Origin: Ganoderma boninense
Lineage: Eukaryota; Basidiomycota; Agaricomycetes; Polyporales; Polyporaceae
Direction: 5' to 3'
DNA: 64,000 nucleotides
Assembly: GCA_002900995.3 (NCBI GenBank)
Contig: CM035315.1
Span: forward strand, 1,602,708-1,666,707
Shown one piece after another: positions 50,395 through 61,779 of this stretch. The first letter of the stretch is position 1. Each line of letters begins with the position of its first letter. The notes under the pieces were generated by a model. That model did no database searches, was not told the origin of the DNA, and saw only the letters and a list, made by a program, of their open reading frames with translations. A program made the translations under genes and the position numbers.

Positions 50395-52835
50395 CGACGT
50401 TCAGGACGGTCTCTCTGTCCTGCTCTCAACGCTCATCCCGCGTTTCACCATCACATCATCCGGGGACATCGGCGACCGGGAGAGTACCTAGCCATCATGG
50501 ACAAGGTCGTTGGGATCTTAGGTTGGAGTGCGTGATCTTGATATTCAGTATTCGCGTGCATTCCGCTGACATCATGGACCCCGTAGGCTCTTCCTCTTAC
50601 ACGCGACCCGATGTTTACACGGTCATTTCGTAGGCGGCGGCCAACTGGGGCGCATGCTGGCTGCATCGGCGTCCCTTCTCAACATAGATGTTGTTGTTCT
50701 CGATCTCGGCGAAACCGGACCTGCAAAACAGGTCGTCGCACCGCGTTCCCCTGGCCTGTCCCACATCGACGGCTCCTTCGCGGATCCCGAGAAAATTCTA
50801 GAGCTCTCCTCCAAAGTCGATGTCCTTACTGTCGAGATCGAACATGTCGAAGTCAGCGTTCTGGAGGAGCTCGAGACCAAGGTTCCGCTCGGCGTACACC
50901 CAAGTCCCTTCACGATCAAGCTCATTCAGGACAAGTACGTGCAGAAGCTGCACTTGCGCGATGCCGGCTGTCCCGTCTCCGACTTCATCCAAACAGAGTC
51001 GACAGTAGAGTCACTCCGCGCTGTGGCCGAGCAGCTCGGTCTCCCCCTCATGCTAAAAAGCCGGACCCTCGCGTACGACGGGCGCGGGAACTTCGTGCTC
51101 AACGACCTCTCTCAGGCAGAGGAGGCTATCGCCGCGCTCGGTGGCCGGACGCTGTACGCAGAGAAGTGGGTGCCTTTCGTCAAAGAGGTCGCCGTCATGG
51201 TAGTCCGCTCTCGATCAGGAGAGGTGGTTTCATACCCGGTCGTCGAGACCGTGCACAAGCAAAACATCTGCCATCTAGTCTTCGCTCCTCTTCGTAGTCG
51301 CGACCCAGCAATAGCGGCTCGCGCTCGTGCTGTTGCTGAGAACGCGGTCAAAACGCTGAAGGGTGCAGGTGTCTTCGGTGTGGAGATGTTCCTCATGGCT
51401 GATGGTACGTCGTCGTTATCCATCCTTGTGCAGTAGCTCATCTCACCTCCATGCGCAGGTACGGTGTACTTGAACGAAATTGCACCTCGACCACATAACT
51501 CTGGTCATTACACTATCGAGGCCTGCGAGACATCCCAGTATGAGAACCACCTTCGTGCCATCCTCGACCTTCCCCTCGGCTCCACCGCTCTGAAGGTGCC
51601 ATCCGCATGTATGCTCAACATTCTTGGTGCTTCCTCCTCGTTCACCGAAATCACTTCCTTCGCCAAGTTCTCACTCACCATCCCTGGTGCCCGCGTGCAC
51701 CTCTACGGCAAGTCCGAGAGTCGCAAGGGCCGCAAAATGGGGCACGTCACCGTCGTGGCGGACTCGGACGCGCAGCTCAGCCTCCGTCTCCGCCCCCTGC
51801 TCACGCACCTGCCGGGCGGGCATGACCCCCGCGAACTGGACCTGTACGCACCGCTCTTCCCCGAGCGCGGCTTCTCGCACAAGCAACCGCTCGTTGGCGT
51901 CATCATGGGCTCGGACTCGGACCTGCATGTCATGCTTCCCGCGGCGGACATCCTCACCCATTTCAAGATCCCATACGAGCTGACGATTGTGTCGGCCCAC
52001 CGCACGCCCGACCGGCTTGTCGAGTACGCCCGGTCGGCAGCCGCCCGTGGGCTGAAGGTCATTATCGCTGGGGCCGGTGGCGCGGCGCATCTTCCTGGCA
52101 TGGTTGCGGCTATGACCGCTCTGCCTGTCATCGGCGTCCCGGTGAAGGGAAGCTCTCTCGACGGGGTCGATTCTTTGCACAGCATTGTGCAGATGCCAGT
52201 TCGTTGACGTCCAGTAGTATTTCCTTTACCGTTTTTGTTCTGACGGAGGTGCCTACAGCGTGGCATACCAGTCGCCACCGTCGCCATCAACAACGGGACG
52301 AACGCAGGTCTGCTCGCCGTCCGTATACTGTCCGCCGGGCAGCCCGAGCTGGTCGGGGCGATGGAAGGGTACCTGCGAGCGCTGGAAAGTGAGGTCCTTG
52401 GCAAGGTTGATAAAATCGCCGAGGTTGGCTGGAATACGTACGAGGCGGCTAAGAAAGCTCACGCTCGAGGGGGCTGATTGGAGAGGGCAAGAAGGCTTGA
52501 AGTACTGCATCAGAGTTGCGGAAATGTATAGTTGTACGTACAATGTGGCATACAAACCTGCCTTATGGGCATATGTGGGAGGACCTAGATGATGGTGTCA
52601 TCGGTAATGGCTTGCTTCTGTGGCCAAGCTTCAAAAGACCGCGGGGTTGCCACGATGCCTCAAATACTGGGCAGATACATGAAGGCTAACTCTATGTGTA
52701 GGGCAGTGACGAGAGACAAATAGGGCTACGAAAGACTACTTCTCTATCCACGATTATGTATGCCAGTCAGATACGCAGGGGCTTTTACCGTTGAATTGAA
52801 ATATCAAGCATTTTTCAGTTGTATTGTCAGTATCG
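50395..52835. repeat. Duplicated segment, copy 1 (contains ADE2)
   Basis: Matches 57491-59998 nearly base for base, including introns and about 350 bases of 3' flank. Differences are scattered substitutions at a few percent and are denser near the left end of copy 2. Similarity stops shortly after a shared GTTGAATTGAAATA. Confidence 0.85.
50497..52477 (+). CDS. ADE2: Phosphoribosylaminoimidazole carboxylase, copy 1
   Basis: Converts AIR plus CO2 to CAIR in purine synthesis. Exon 1 is tiny (MDKVVGILG from ATG 50497) and splices into [20 protein letters not shown], restoring the nucleotide-binding start. The PurK-like ATP-grasp half follows, with [55 protein letters not shown], an intron and [20 protein letters not shown]. 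The PurE half begins near 51890 ([14 protein letters not shown]) with [17 protein letters not shown] and [21 protein letters not shown] last intron (52199 to about 52257) joins QMP to [20 protein letters not shown]. The stop is 52475-52477. All catalytic motifs are intact. It shares a short divergent promoter with RSA3. Confidence 0.96.
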
Positions 52836-53028
52836 TACAAGCGTAGGATTCGTGAAACGTAATTAACTCCACATATGATCGAAACCTATGTGTCAATTTC
52901 CACCCACCCTTGCACGCCTGTGCCTTCATTGTGGTCCTTTTCGGTTAGAGGCAAACCGCAGAAGACTGCTGGCGTGCTGAAAAAAGTAACGAACCGGTCA
53001 GCGAGAACCATCGTTAGTGAAGGCTGGG
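52478..53028. other. Intergenic region after ADE2 copy 1
   Basis: The first 350 bases belong to the duplicated segment. The rest shows nothing recognisable. Confidence 0.4.
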
Positions 53029-54283
53029 TTAGACGACGTACAGTTGGAAGTTGAAGGCTGCAATGTCATGCCCAAATACCTTCGGAAGTCTACTTCGCAC
53101 AGCTTCCAGGACGACGTCTTGAATGGCTGGGGCATTCAGCGGGAGTGCAATCCGCTGTTGAATATGCACGTCCAGGGCAGTGAGGTGTTGGAAGACGCTT
53201 TGCTCGAGAACCTGTTCGAGAAGCTCCAGTCCCCTCGTCGGGACGCCAAGCAGCCCCATTACGTCTCCCGCCTCGAGTTCGGCCTCGAGGACGCTGTTCA
53301 CGAAGCAATCGACAGCGATGCTCCGGATAGCGGAGGAAGAGACGACCTTCAGGATCTCGGATAGCTGCGTCCAGAGCGATTGTTCCGACATGTCCGGCGC
53401 TGTGATACGGAGGGAAGTCATTTGTGTGAAATGGGGCAACACGCCTTTCAAACCCGCTGAATGTATTGGTTAGCATTGTGCGACACGTTCACATTTCCGA
53501 CTTACCGGCATCCTCGTATAGCCAGATGTGCACCTCCGTGGGTGAGAGGCCGGTAGTCTGGAAGGCCTTGAGGCTGGTCGACGCAAGGCTGGCCTCGAAC
53601 GACAATCTCCGAATGGTCTGGGAGGAGGTCGTGCAATTCAGCCATTCAAAGAGGACGCGAGCACAGTCTTGGTCGACCTCGGCAATGAAGAGCGACTCTA
53701 GCAGGGGCCCTCGTGGCGCTGCGACCAGGTGGAAAGAGTGGTGCGCCAACACAGGATGCCAGTGGACGTTGGAAAGCGCAAGCTCTCGCAAGGAGCGCAG
53801 CCCCTCCAGCATGCGGCGGAAGGTAGTGAAGGAGGGGAAGAAGCAATTGGTCAAAGCCAAAGTCTCGATAGAGGAAAACCGCGAGAACGCCGTGTATGCG
53901 GCCGGGGGAAATCCGCCATTGACGAAGTCGACGTGAAAGAGTTCCAGTGATTGTAGACGAGGCAGCTGCCCAGCGAATTCATACAGGAACCGTTTTCCGA
54001 AGGGTGCAGGAAATGCCGCCACCTCATCTGCGTCTTCGGCGTTGAGGACTCGGAGCTCGCGAGTATGGGCTAGCCAGATTCGCATTTCCTCTGAGCGAAG
54101 GACGTTCTCCAAGAGCTTGACATATGTCAGTGGGTGGTCAATTTGAATGGTGAGGAAGAGGTAGTAGCGGCTCGCCGGAAGCCATTGGCGTTGAACGAGG
54201 GCACACGAGCACAGCGAGGGGGTATGTGGCCAGACATACGCAATAATGACGTCCGTGACCTCTCCAGGGAGATATTGAGGCAT
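53029..54283 (-). CDS. F-box-like protein with leucine-rich C-terminal region
   Basis: Likely substrate-recognition subunit of an SCF ubiquitin ligase. ATG 54283 gives MPQYLPGEVTDVIIAYVWPH followed by CSCALVQRQWLPASRYYLF, an F-box-like helix set typical of Agaricomycete F-box proteins. Irregular leucine-rich segments follow: ELRVLNAEDADEVAAF, LQSLELFHVDFVNGGF, SSIETLALTNCFFPSF, SLRELALSNVHWHPVL. One intron near 53456-53508 (donor GTAAGT) joins YEDAG to LKGVLPHFTQMTSLRI. The protein ends FNFQLYVV at 53029, about 400 residues. The family is greatly expanded in these fungi and the target is unknown. Confidence 0.78.
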
Positions 54284-56805
54284 TATCCGCGTTCAGAGAC
54301 CTGTGGAAAGATGAGCGAAGTAAGATAGGGGATGGTCGTTAGAACAAAGGCATTGAAATCACTTCGACGAGTTTAGGATAATAAAAGTTCTTAGGCTAAT
54401 AGCTTCGCGGGTCTTCCAGTGAACAGTAAGCGAACTTGGGCCAATATATATGTGTCGCAGTTTTGAATTGGCCAAGATGTCGATCAAAGGGTGGCGTAGA
54501 GAGGGAAGTGACAGGAGAAGGAAGTAGCACCGTCTAGAATTGTGGCGACCGACGGACGAGGATGATTTCAGCGCCGGTTCGCATGCATATGTTTGCCGAG
54601 GCTAAAAGACGTCCCGAGTTCTTTTACCTATCTTTCATGTGGGCCTCGTAGGGGTTTTTAACCAGTCAGTTGGACTTAATGATCATGCGAAGTTGTTGCT
54701 TCAGTTCGGAGGTCTCGCGCCTGAGCGCTAAGTGGCTGTTCTGCGATTTTGCTTGGACGACGGACGTTTACTCACTGCACAGCTGAACATCGCCCGTCAA
54801 CGGAGACGGTTCGCACAGGCGAACATATGCAAGTTGCCATTGTGGTGTCCTGAACTACCAATACAGGTCCCCGAGACTCTAAATCACCTTTGATATAGCT
54901 GGACGACTTAGCGCCGCGACTGTATGAACTCCCTGACCACTTTCGAGCCGACTTGCTGAGTTACAGGGAGTTACTCGGCTTTCATGGGGCTAGTCTATCT
55001 GGCCCGCTATGAAAGGTATCAAAATTAGCTGCCGATGCCAATGCTGGCACATCCGCAACCATCTCTGAACTCAACTAAGGTGGTCGTTAGTATAGGCCTT
55101 ATACCCATTTACATCCGTACGTGCTCATTTGACAGGGACTTACCAGAACCTACCAGGTCCCACTCGGGCTCCGAGTCCGCCGACGCTGTGCGGGAGGCGC
55201 GAAGGGAAGTCCACGGATGACGGAGTATATAAGCCTTCTACAAACCGTATAGAGCCGGGGGCGCCATTGGATGCTGGAAAAGGATGTTGGAGCCCGAGAT
55301 ACAAGGGGACACAGCCAGCTCGACCGAGACATGGTGCGGGGTGGGGAAGCTCGGGACAGCTCGGGCGCGAGCCAGATCTCCGCATTGTTGACGCCGTGTT
55401 GGATGGGCTAGGCGGAGGGCTCGGGCACCTCGCCTAGAGGTTTGGACTTTTTTCTGGAAAGGTGAGAGGTGTAGGCGGACCTGGAGTGCGCAGTCACGAA
55501 GTGTAAGCTGAGGGTCCAAGCTGAGGGTCCTGCTTCCTCGAGATGTCATCCGAACCGCTCCAAGGGTCTGGAAAGCGCCATCGCGTCGACCAAAAACCTC
55601 CGCAAAGCGCCATTCTGAACCAGGCCTCTATCCCTAACAGATGCAGCGAGCCTAACGTTAGGCCAGAGTGACATGAGTGCTTGCCAGCAGAACAGGTAGG
55701 TTTCGAGCATGGAGTCGACGATGACCTCGATGACGATGTCCGCCCTACATAGAAAGATTTGAAGATCGGACTAGCGCACTCAGAGCAGCAGAGTCAACAC
55801 CAATTCGTGGGAGGTTCACTTATCCCGGTCAAGGTGCGCTGCTTGAGAAGTTGACTGGTCCTGGGAACGGTCGACATTGTAGAAGTGGTCATCACCAGCT
55901 CGACGAAACGCAGGAACTTGAGGGCGTCGTGGACAGTTTTATAGATGGCGTCTCACGCCACCTACTCGGAGGATGATTCTACTGGCAGCCGCCGCGGCCG
56001 TACATAAGGCATGCATATGTACATGCGATCCCCCGGTGACTCATTGACATTTCAGTGTCATTTCTGGATGAGCAACGTTTCAGTCTCCCTGTGAATCCGT
56101 TGGTGTAACTGACGCGCATCACATACGAATCAAGCGGGCACCGCAAACTACTTGGGGGGCGCTGTGGCTCGGAATGAAGCTTAGACTGACGAACTTTGCC
56201 TTCGTCGATCCGTCGTCGAGGTACAGAAAGGCCGTACCGTACTGTTCTCATGCCACCAATATTGACCTCCGAGTGACCCAGGCTTGTCATAACCCTGCAA
56301 CCACTTGAACCAGGTCAACTCTGCTTAACGTCGAGCTTAGTGAAGAGAAGGTGGGGAGTGTCGACTGTGACACTACGCATTGGCCAGATCCACCGGTGAA
56401 CGTTGTACAGACGTCATACAGCCTAAGAAAGTCGCCACACTAGAGTGGTCTTCGAACTGACAAAGACACGACGGGTGAGTTCATTGAGCTTCATATTTGA
56501 ACAGATACAGAGTAGCTTGCGACAGGACAGCGAACATAACAGAGAGCAAACGAGCGCGTAGTCATGTGTGAGATGGAGAGACGAGAGGCGACGGAAAAGG
56601 AGTCTGAACGAGTGGCGGCCGGTGGAAACCGATACAAATATACAAGTACCTTGCATGGAGCAGAGGAGAGAGGGGTTGAGGGGTGAGGGTGATGGAGGTT
56701 GGGATAGAGGAAGCAGAACCTAGGACGCACGGACCGACAAACATCAGAAAAGACTGTCAAACTGGAATGGAAAGAGACGGACCCGGAGAGCAGAGACATC
56801 GTCGC
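54284..56805. other. Gene-poor interval
   Basis: No exon set can be supported. A TATATAAG element near 55224 is not followed by a convincing open frame. Confidence 0.35.
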
Positions 56806-57390
56806 TCATTGACCCGGGTGATCCTTCTTTCTCAACATACGAAGGCCCCTCGTCGCGCCTTCCTCAATAGAGAGGAACACGCTTGATAGCTTGCGTCGCA
56901 GCGAACGCTGATCGTCGGTCGACGCTGCGCCAAGGCTCGCCACAGAGGAGTTGTCGTGGCGGGGTGGGCTCAAAGGCTCGCCGACAGATGCGGGGGCGGG
57001 ATGAATGACAATGTTTGGAGAGTCGGAAAGGGACGGTGCTTGGGACGGCGTAAGGGAGGGTAATGGGGGGAACGCCACCTTGTGCAAGGAGCCGCTCAAG
57101 GGTTTGTTGAATCCTATCGATCTTCTTGTCCATTTCGACGAACTTCCTGTCCATTTCAACGAACTTCTTGTCCATTTCAACGAACGTTTCGGTGTGTTCA
57201 TTGAGGGTGACATGGATGTCGGTCACCAGTTGATTGAGCGTCTTCTCCTGTTGCTCAAACTTGCCGTCAAATGTAGACCTTCTGCGCATCTATCTTGTTG
57301 GTGAGTCGCGTCTCCAACCCGTCGACCTTCTCATCGATGGCGTTGCGGGCATCCTTGAGATCTTTCTTCACGTCGTCGACCCGGTCGTGA
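56806..57390 (-). CDS. Coiled-coil protein, partial, cut by gap, frame-broken
   Basis: The 5' part is lost in the N gap. What remains starts with a charged coiled coil (HDRVDDVKKDLKDARNAIDE, VDGLETRLTNKIDAQKVYI), continues as DGKFEQQEKTLNQLVTDIHV, then a threefold repeat of KKFVEMDK/R (24-bp units near 57129-57190) and KIDRIQQTLERLLAQGG. It ends in a Ser/Pro-rich tail (PSLTPSQAPSLSDSPNIVIH) with RKLSSVFLSIEEGATRGLR before the stop at 56806. Two single-base shifts are needed: at AAA 57269-57271 and at GGGGGG 57065-57070. Both are mononucleotide runs near the gap, so base errors are more likely than decay. Similar predicted coiled-coil proteins are frequent in Agaricomycetes; function unknown. 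Confidence 0.6.
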
Positions 57391-57490
57391 NNNNNNNNNN
57401 NNNNNNNNNNNNNNNNNNNNNNNNNNNNNNNNNNNNNNNNNNNNNNNNNNNNNNNNNNNNNNNNNNNNNNNNNNNNNNNNNNNNNNNNNN
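57391..57490. other. Assembly gap (100 N)
   Basis: Exactly 100 unknown bases, a conventional placeholder of unknown real size. It separates the coiled-coil gene from a noisy version of the ADE2 promoter. Confidence 0.99.
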
Positions 57491-59998
57491 CGGTGGCGAA
57501 AAAGTTGCCATGGGCCGGCCGAAGACCCAGGTTTATGCCCCCCGGCGTTCCCTTTTTCCCTGCTTTTCCCCCAGGCCCGGTCTAACGCTCATCCCCGCTT
57601 TTCACCATCACCATCATCCGGGAGCCATCGCCGACCGGGAGCAGTACCTAGCCATCATGGACAAGGTCGTTGGGATCTTAGGTTGGAGTGCGTGATCTTG
57701 ATATTCAGTATTCCGCTTGCATTCCGTGACATCATTGACCCCGTAGGCTCTTCCTCTTACACGCGACCCGATGTTTACACGGTCATTTCGTAGGCGGCGG
57801 CCAACTGGGGCGCATGCTGGCTGCATCGGCGTCCCTTCTCAACATAGATGTTGTTGTTCTCGATCTCGGCGAAACCGGACCTGCAAAACAGGTCGTCGCA
57901 CCGCGTTCCCCTGGCCTGTCCCACATCGACGGCTCCTTCGCGGATCCCGAGAAAATTCTAGAGCTCTCCTCTAAAGTCGATGTCCTTACTGTCGAAATCG
58001 AACATGTCGAGGTCAGCGTTTTGGAGGAGCTCGAGACCAAGGTTCCGCTCGGCGTACACCCAAGCCCCTTCACGATCAAGCTCATCCAGGACAAGTACGT
58101 GCAGAAGCTGCACTTACGCGATGCCGGCTGTCCCGTCTCCGACTTCATCCAAACAGAGTCGACAGTAGAGTCACTCCGCGCTGTGGCCGAGCAGCTCGGT
58201 CTCCCCCTCATGCTAAAAAGCCGGACCCTCGCGTACGACGGGCGCGGGAACTTCGTGCTCAACGACCTCTCTCAGGCGGAGGAGGCCATCGCTGCGCTCG
58301 GTGGCCGGACGCTGTACGCAGAGAAGTGGGTGCCTTTCGTCAAAGAGGTCGCCGTCATGGTAGTCCGCTCTCGATCAGGAGAGGTGGTTTCATACCCGGT
58401 CGTCGAGACCGTGCATAAGCAAAACATCTGCCATCTAGTCTTCGCTCCTCTTCGTAGTTGCGACCCAGCAATAGCGGCTCGCGCTCGTGCTGTTGCTGAG
58501 AACGCGGTCAAAACGCTGAAGGGTGCAGGTGTCTTCGGTGTGGAGATGTTCCTCATGGCTGATGGTATGTCGTCGTCATCCATCCTTATGCACTAGCTCG
58601 TCTCACCTCCATCGCAGGTACGGTGTACTTAAACGAAATTGCCCCTCGACCACATAACTCTGGTCACTACACTATCGAGGCCTGCGAGACATCCCAGTAT
58701 GAGAACCACCTTCGTGCCATCCTCGACCTCCCCCTCGGCTCCACCGCTCTGAAGGTGCCATCCGCATGTATGCTCAACATTCTTGGTGCTTCCTCCTCGT
58801 TCTCCGAAATCACTTCCTTCGCCAAGTTCTCACTCACCATCCCTGGTGCCCGCGTGCACCTCTACGGCAAGTCCGAGAGTCGCAAGGGCCGCAAAATGGG
58901 GCACGTCACCGTCGTGGCGGACTCGGACGCGCAGCTCAGCCTCCGTCTCCGCCCCCTGCTCACGCACCTGCCGGGCGGGCATGACCCCCGCGAACTGGAC
59001 CTGTACGCACCGGTCTTCCCCGAGCGCGGCTTCTCGCACAAGCAACCGCTCGTTGGCGTCATCATGGGCTCGGACTCGGACCTGCATGTCATGCTTCCCG
59101 CGGCGGACATCCTCACCCATTTCAAGGTACCATACGAGCTGACGATTGTGTCGGCCCACCGCACGCCCGACCGGCTTGTCGAGTACGCCCGGTCGGCAGC
59201 CGCCCGTGGGCTGAAGGTCATCATTGCTGGGGCCGGCGGCGCGGCGCACCTTCCTGGCATGGTCGCGGCTATGACCGCTCTGCCCGTTATCGGCATCCCC
59301 GTGAAGGGAAGTTCCCTCGACGGGGTCGATTCTTTGCACAGCATTGTGCAGATGCCAGTTCGTTGACGTCCAGTAGTCTTTCCTTTACCGTTTTTGTTCT
59401 GACGGGGGTGCCAACAGCGTGGCATACCAGTCGCCACCGTCGCCATCAATAACGGGACGAACGCAGGTCTGCTCGCCGTCCGTATACTGTCCGTCGGGCA
59501 GCCCGAGCTAGTCGGGGCGATGGAGGGGTACTTGCGAGCGCTGGAAACCGAGGTCCTCGGCAAGGTTGACAAACTCGCGGAGGTTGGCTGGAATACATAC
59601 GAGGCGGTTAAGAAAGCTCAAGCTCGAGGGGGCTGACTGGAGAGGGCAAGAAGGCTTGAAGAATTGCATCAGAGTTGTGGAAATGTATAGTTGTACGTCT
59701 AATGTGGGATACAGCCTGCCTTATGTGCATACGTGAGAGAACCTAGATGAGGGTGTCATCGGTAATGGCTTGCTTCTGTGGCCAAGCTTCAGAATGGGCG
59801 CGGAGTTGCCACGATGCTTCAATTACTGGGCGGGTACATGAAGGCTAACTCTATGTGTAGGGCAGTGACGAGAGACAAATAGGGCTACGAAAGACTACTT
59901 CTCTATCCACATTATGCATTCCAATCAGGTACGCAGGGCTACGTAGGGACTATTACCGTTGAATTGAAATACCAAGCACTTTTCAGTTTCAGCTGTAT
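57491..59998. repeat. Duplicated segment, copy 2 (contains ADE2)
   Basis: Second copy of 50395-52835, starting directly at the gap. The first 165 bases match the copy 1 promoter only with many small indels, as expected of low-quality sequence at a contig end. Similarity ends near 59998, where unrelated C-rich sequence begins. Confidence 0.85.
57657..59636 (+). CDS. ADE2: Phosphoribosylaminoimidazole carboxylase, copy 2
   Basis: Same exon structure as copy 1, with ATG 57657 and stop 59634-59636. All PurK and PurE motifs listed for copy 1 are present and in frame. By eye there are about ten amino-acid changes, nearly all conservative: Arg to Cys in RSRDPAIA, Thr to Ser in SSFTEITS, Leu to Val before FPERG, Ile to Val in HFKIPYEL, Val to Ile in VIGVPVKG, and several in the last 40 residues. 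Most DNA changes are synonymous or intronic. This suits two alleles of a dikaryon laid end to end, or a recent tandem duplication under selection. I favour the former because the copy starts at a gap. Confidence 0.93.
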
Positions 59999-60978
59999 TG
60001 TCGAGAACGGTTACGTTTGGACGTATATCGATACGTAGCAGGTATGTATCCACGTGGGAGCCCCTCTTCCACCAACCACCACGTTGGTACCCTTTTCCCA
60101 CGATCCATGCCCTTGGGGCGGCATGGTAGTGGGACACAAATAACGATCCTGAAGCGACCGAGCACCGACCGAGAGACAGGCCAGCACAAAACGGCCAAAA
60201 AGACAGCGAATAGAAGCCCTACGAAGACAGAGTGCAGGGACACCCTGCAAGACGTGGCATCTGAGTCACCGCTCCACGGAGCAGCTGCCCTACGGGGCAA
60301 GCGTACAACAATACAACCAAGGGACCGCATCCGGGAGCTCAAACGAGCACGCACGACGCAAACGGCGTGCTGCCCACGACACATAGACACCCACAGCGAG
60401 AGGGACAGCTCCTGAGGGAGATCCTTGGACACCGCAAAGAGACCCATGAGCGGTAAGCAAAAACAGGCGCCGGAACCGGCGCCGGCACCCCCCCCCCTCC
60501 CGGAAGCCGGAGCCGGAGTGATAAGATAAGATAAAGACACCCCATGCCCAGCCAAGAGACAATGCCGCTACGCCTGCCCCCATGAGCCCCCCCCCACTCC
60601 CCCGACCGGACCGTAAACAGAGGCACTCTCACAGGCGTAAAGCGATGGGGGATGGGAAATAAGCCACTGCACGAATGGAGGGATCGCCCCGAATGCCAAG
60701 CAGCCACAAACAAATAGCCCCCTTTTAAAAAGGAATGAGAGGCAACCAGGCCTCGACATGCTGCGCTTCCTACCGACCATCGGTCGCCCGCCCTCCCGCC
60801 AGAGAGCGAACCACCTGTGCAACAGCCCAGAACTGGCCGCTGGTCGGCTAGCAAACATACACTCCCACACTCGCTAAAGAGACCCAGTATAAAGACGTGG
60901 ACGCCCACCCCCACCCAGTAGTCACCTCACCACGCTGAGCATCACAATGGCCCCCCTGCACTCCTCCTCCAATCGCCC
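59637..60978. other. 3' flank of ADE2 copy 2 and start of C-rich region
   Basis: Up to about 59998 this is the duplicated ADE2 flank. From there the plus strand becomes rich in C and A with runs of seven or more C. TATAAAG at 60888-60894 lies about 90 bases before the ATG of the next putative gene. Confidence 0.5.
60888..60894 (+). promoter_or_regulatory. TATA-like element of the C-rich gene
   Basis: TATAAAG stands out in very T-poor sequence, 59 bases before an ATG at 60947 and 91 before the ATG at 60979. Confidence 0.45.
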
Positions 60979-61591
60979 ATGACCCCCCACCGCCCTACAC
61001 CCCCAAGGTGGATGTGGCCCATGACATGCACCTCTGGATCCCGACCCGGACGAGCAAGGTCCACCATGCAACAACCGCAAACCCCCCCCCCCGCTGAAAG
61101 CCCTGCAAAATACCTCGTCAGCGCCACCCTCAGCCTCCTGGCCCTGATCCGCACCGTCACTGGACCTATCGTAAGGCCACCGTTGCCTGACCACCGTGGC
61201 CTACACCCCCTAACACTGCCAACAGATGAGCAACACGCCACGTAACGAAAATGGACGTGACGAGCTGGAGCCCTACAGACCACACACCTCATGCGACGAC
61301 AGGCGCAAAACCGCACACCCCAGTCTCCTGAAGGTGCTATGGGATCTCACAAAGGAGGCAGCACTGTCCCCCCCAGCAAACGCCACCACCACCCCGCGCG
61401 ATGCAATGGGCCAGCGGTCTCTGCAGCCGCCGCCGCCGCCGCCGCCGTCCCCCAACCCGTACACCACGCAGGATGAGGACGAAGATGAGGACGCTTACGG
61501 CGAGACCTGTGACTGCGCAGAAGGAGGCTACTGGAGGGTGGGAAACACCGGGGAGTGCCGGATCAGCGTCGGAGGCGTAGACAGGGTGTAG
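60979..61591 (+). CDS. Unrecognised Pro-rich, acidic protein in C-biased region
   Basis: Two exons join in phase: 60979-61170 and 61226-61591, with a 55-nt GTAAGG-AACAG intron. The first exon ends with a hydrophobic stretch, KYLVSATLSLLALIRTVTGP. The second gives MSNTPRNENGRDELEPYRPH, SLLKVLWDLTKEAALSPP, a run of seven prolines coded by CCG repeats, DEDEDEDAYGETCDCAEGGY and WRVGNTGECRISVGGVDR before a stop at 61589-61591. The clustered cysteines and the in-phase splice argue for a real gene, but the stop may itself be a frame error because similar protein-like sequence continues downstream. I do not recognise the family; it could be part of a repeated or mobile element. Confidence 0.4.
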
Positions 61592-61779
61592 GACTGTATG
61601 CCACGAGACCACAGGGTCCGTGCACAACGTATGCTGTACAGCGCCTGAAATCGCCACCATAACGTGACTGGTGCCTCGAGCGCCCATAACGAACCGCCAC
61701 ATGCATCCCTTTCGCCTGACGGACTCCCTCCCCCCCCCTCCCCTCCCACGCCCTGAAGGACAGACCACACCCCTGAGCG

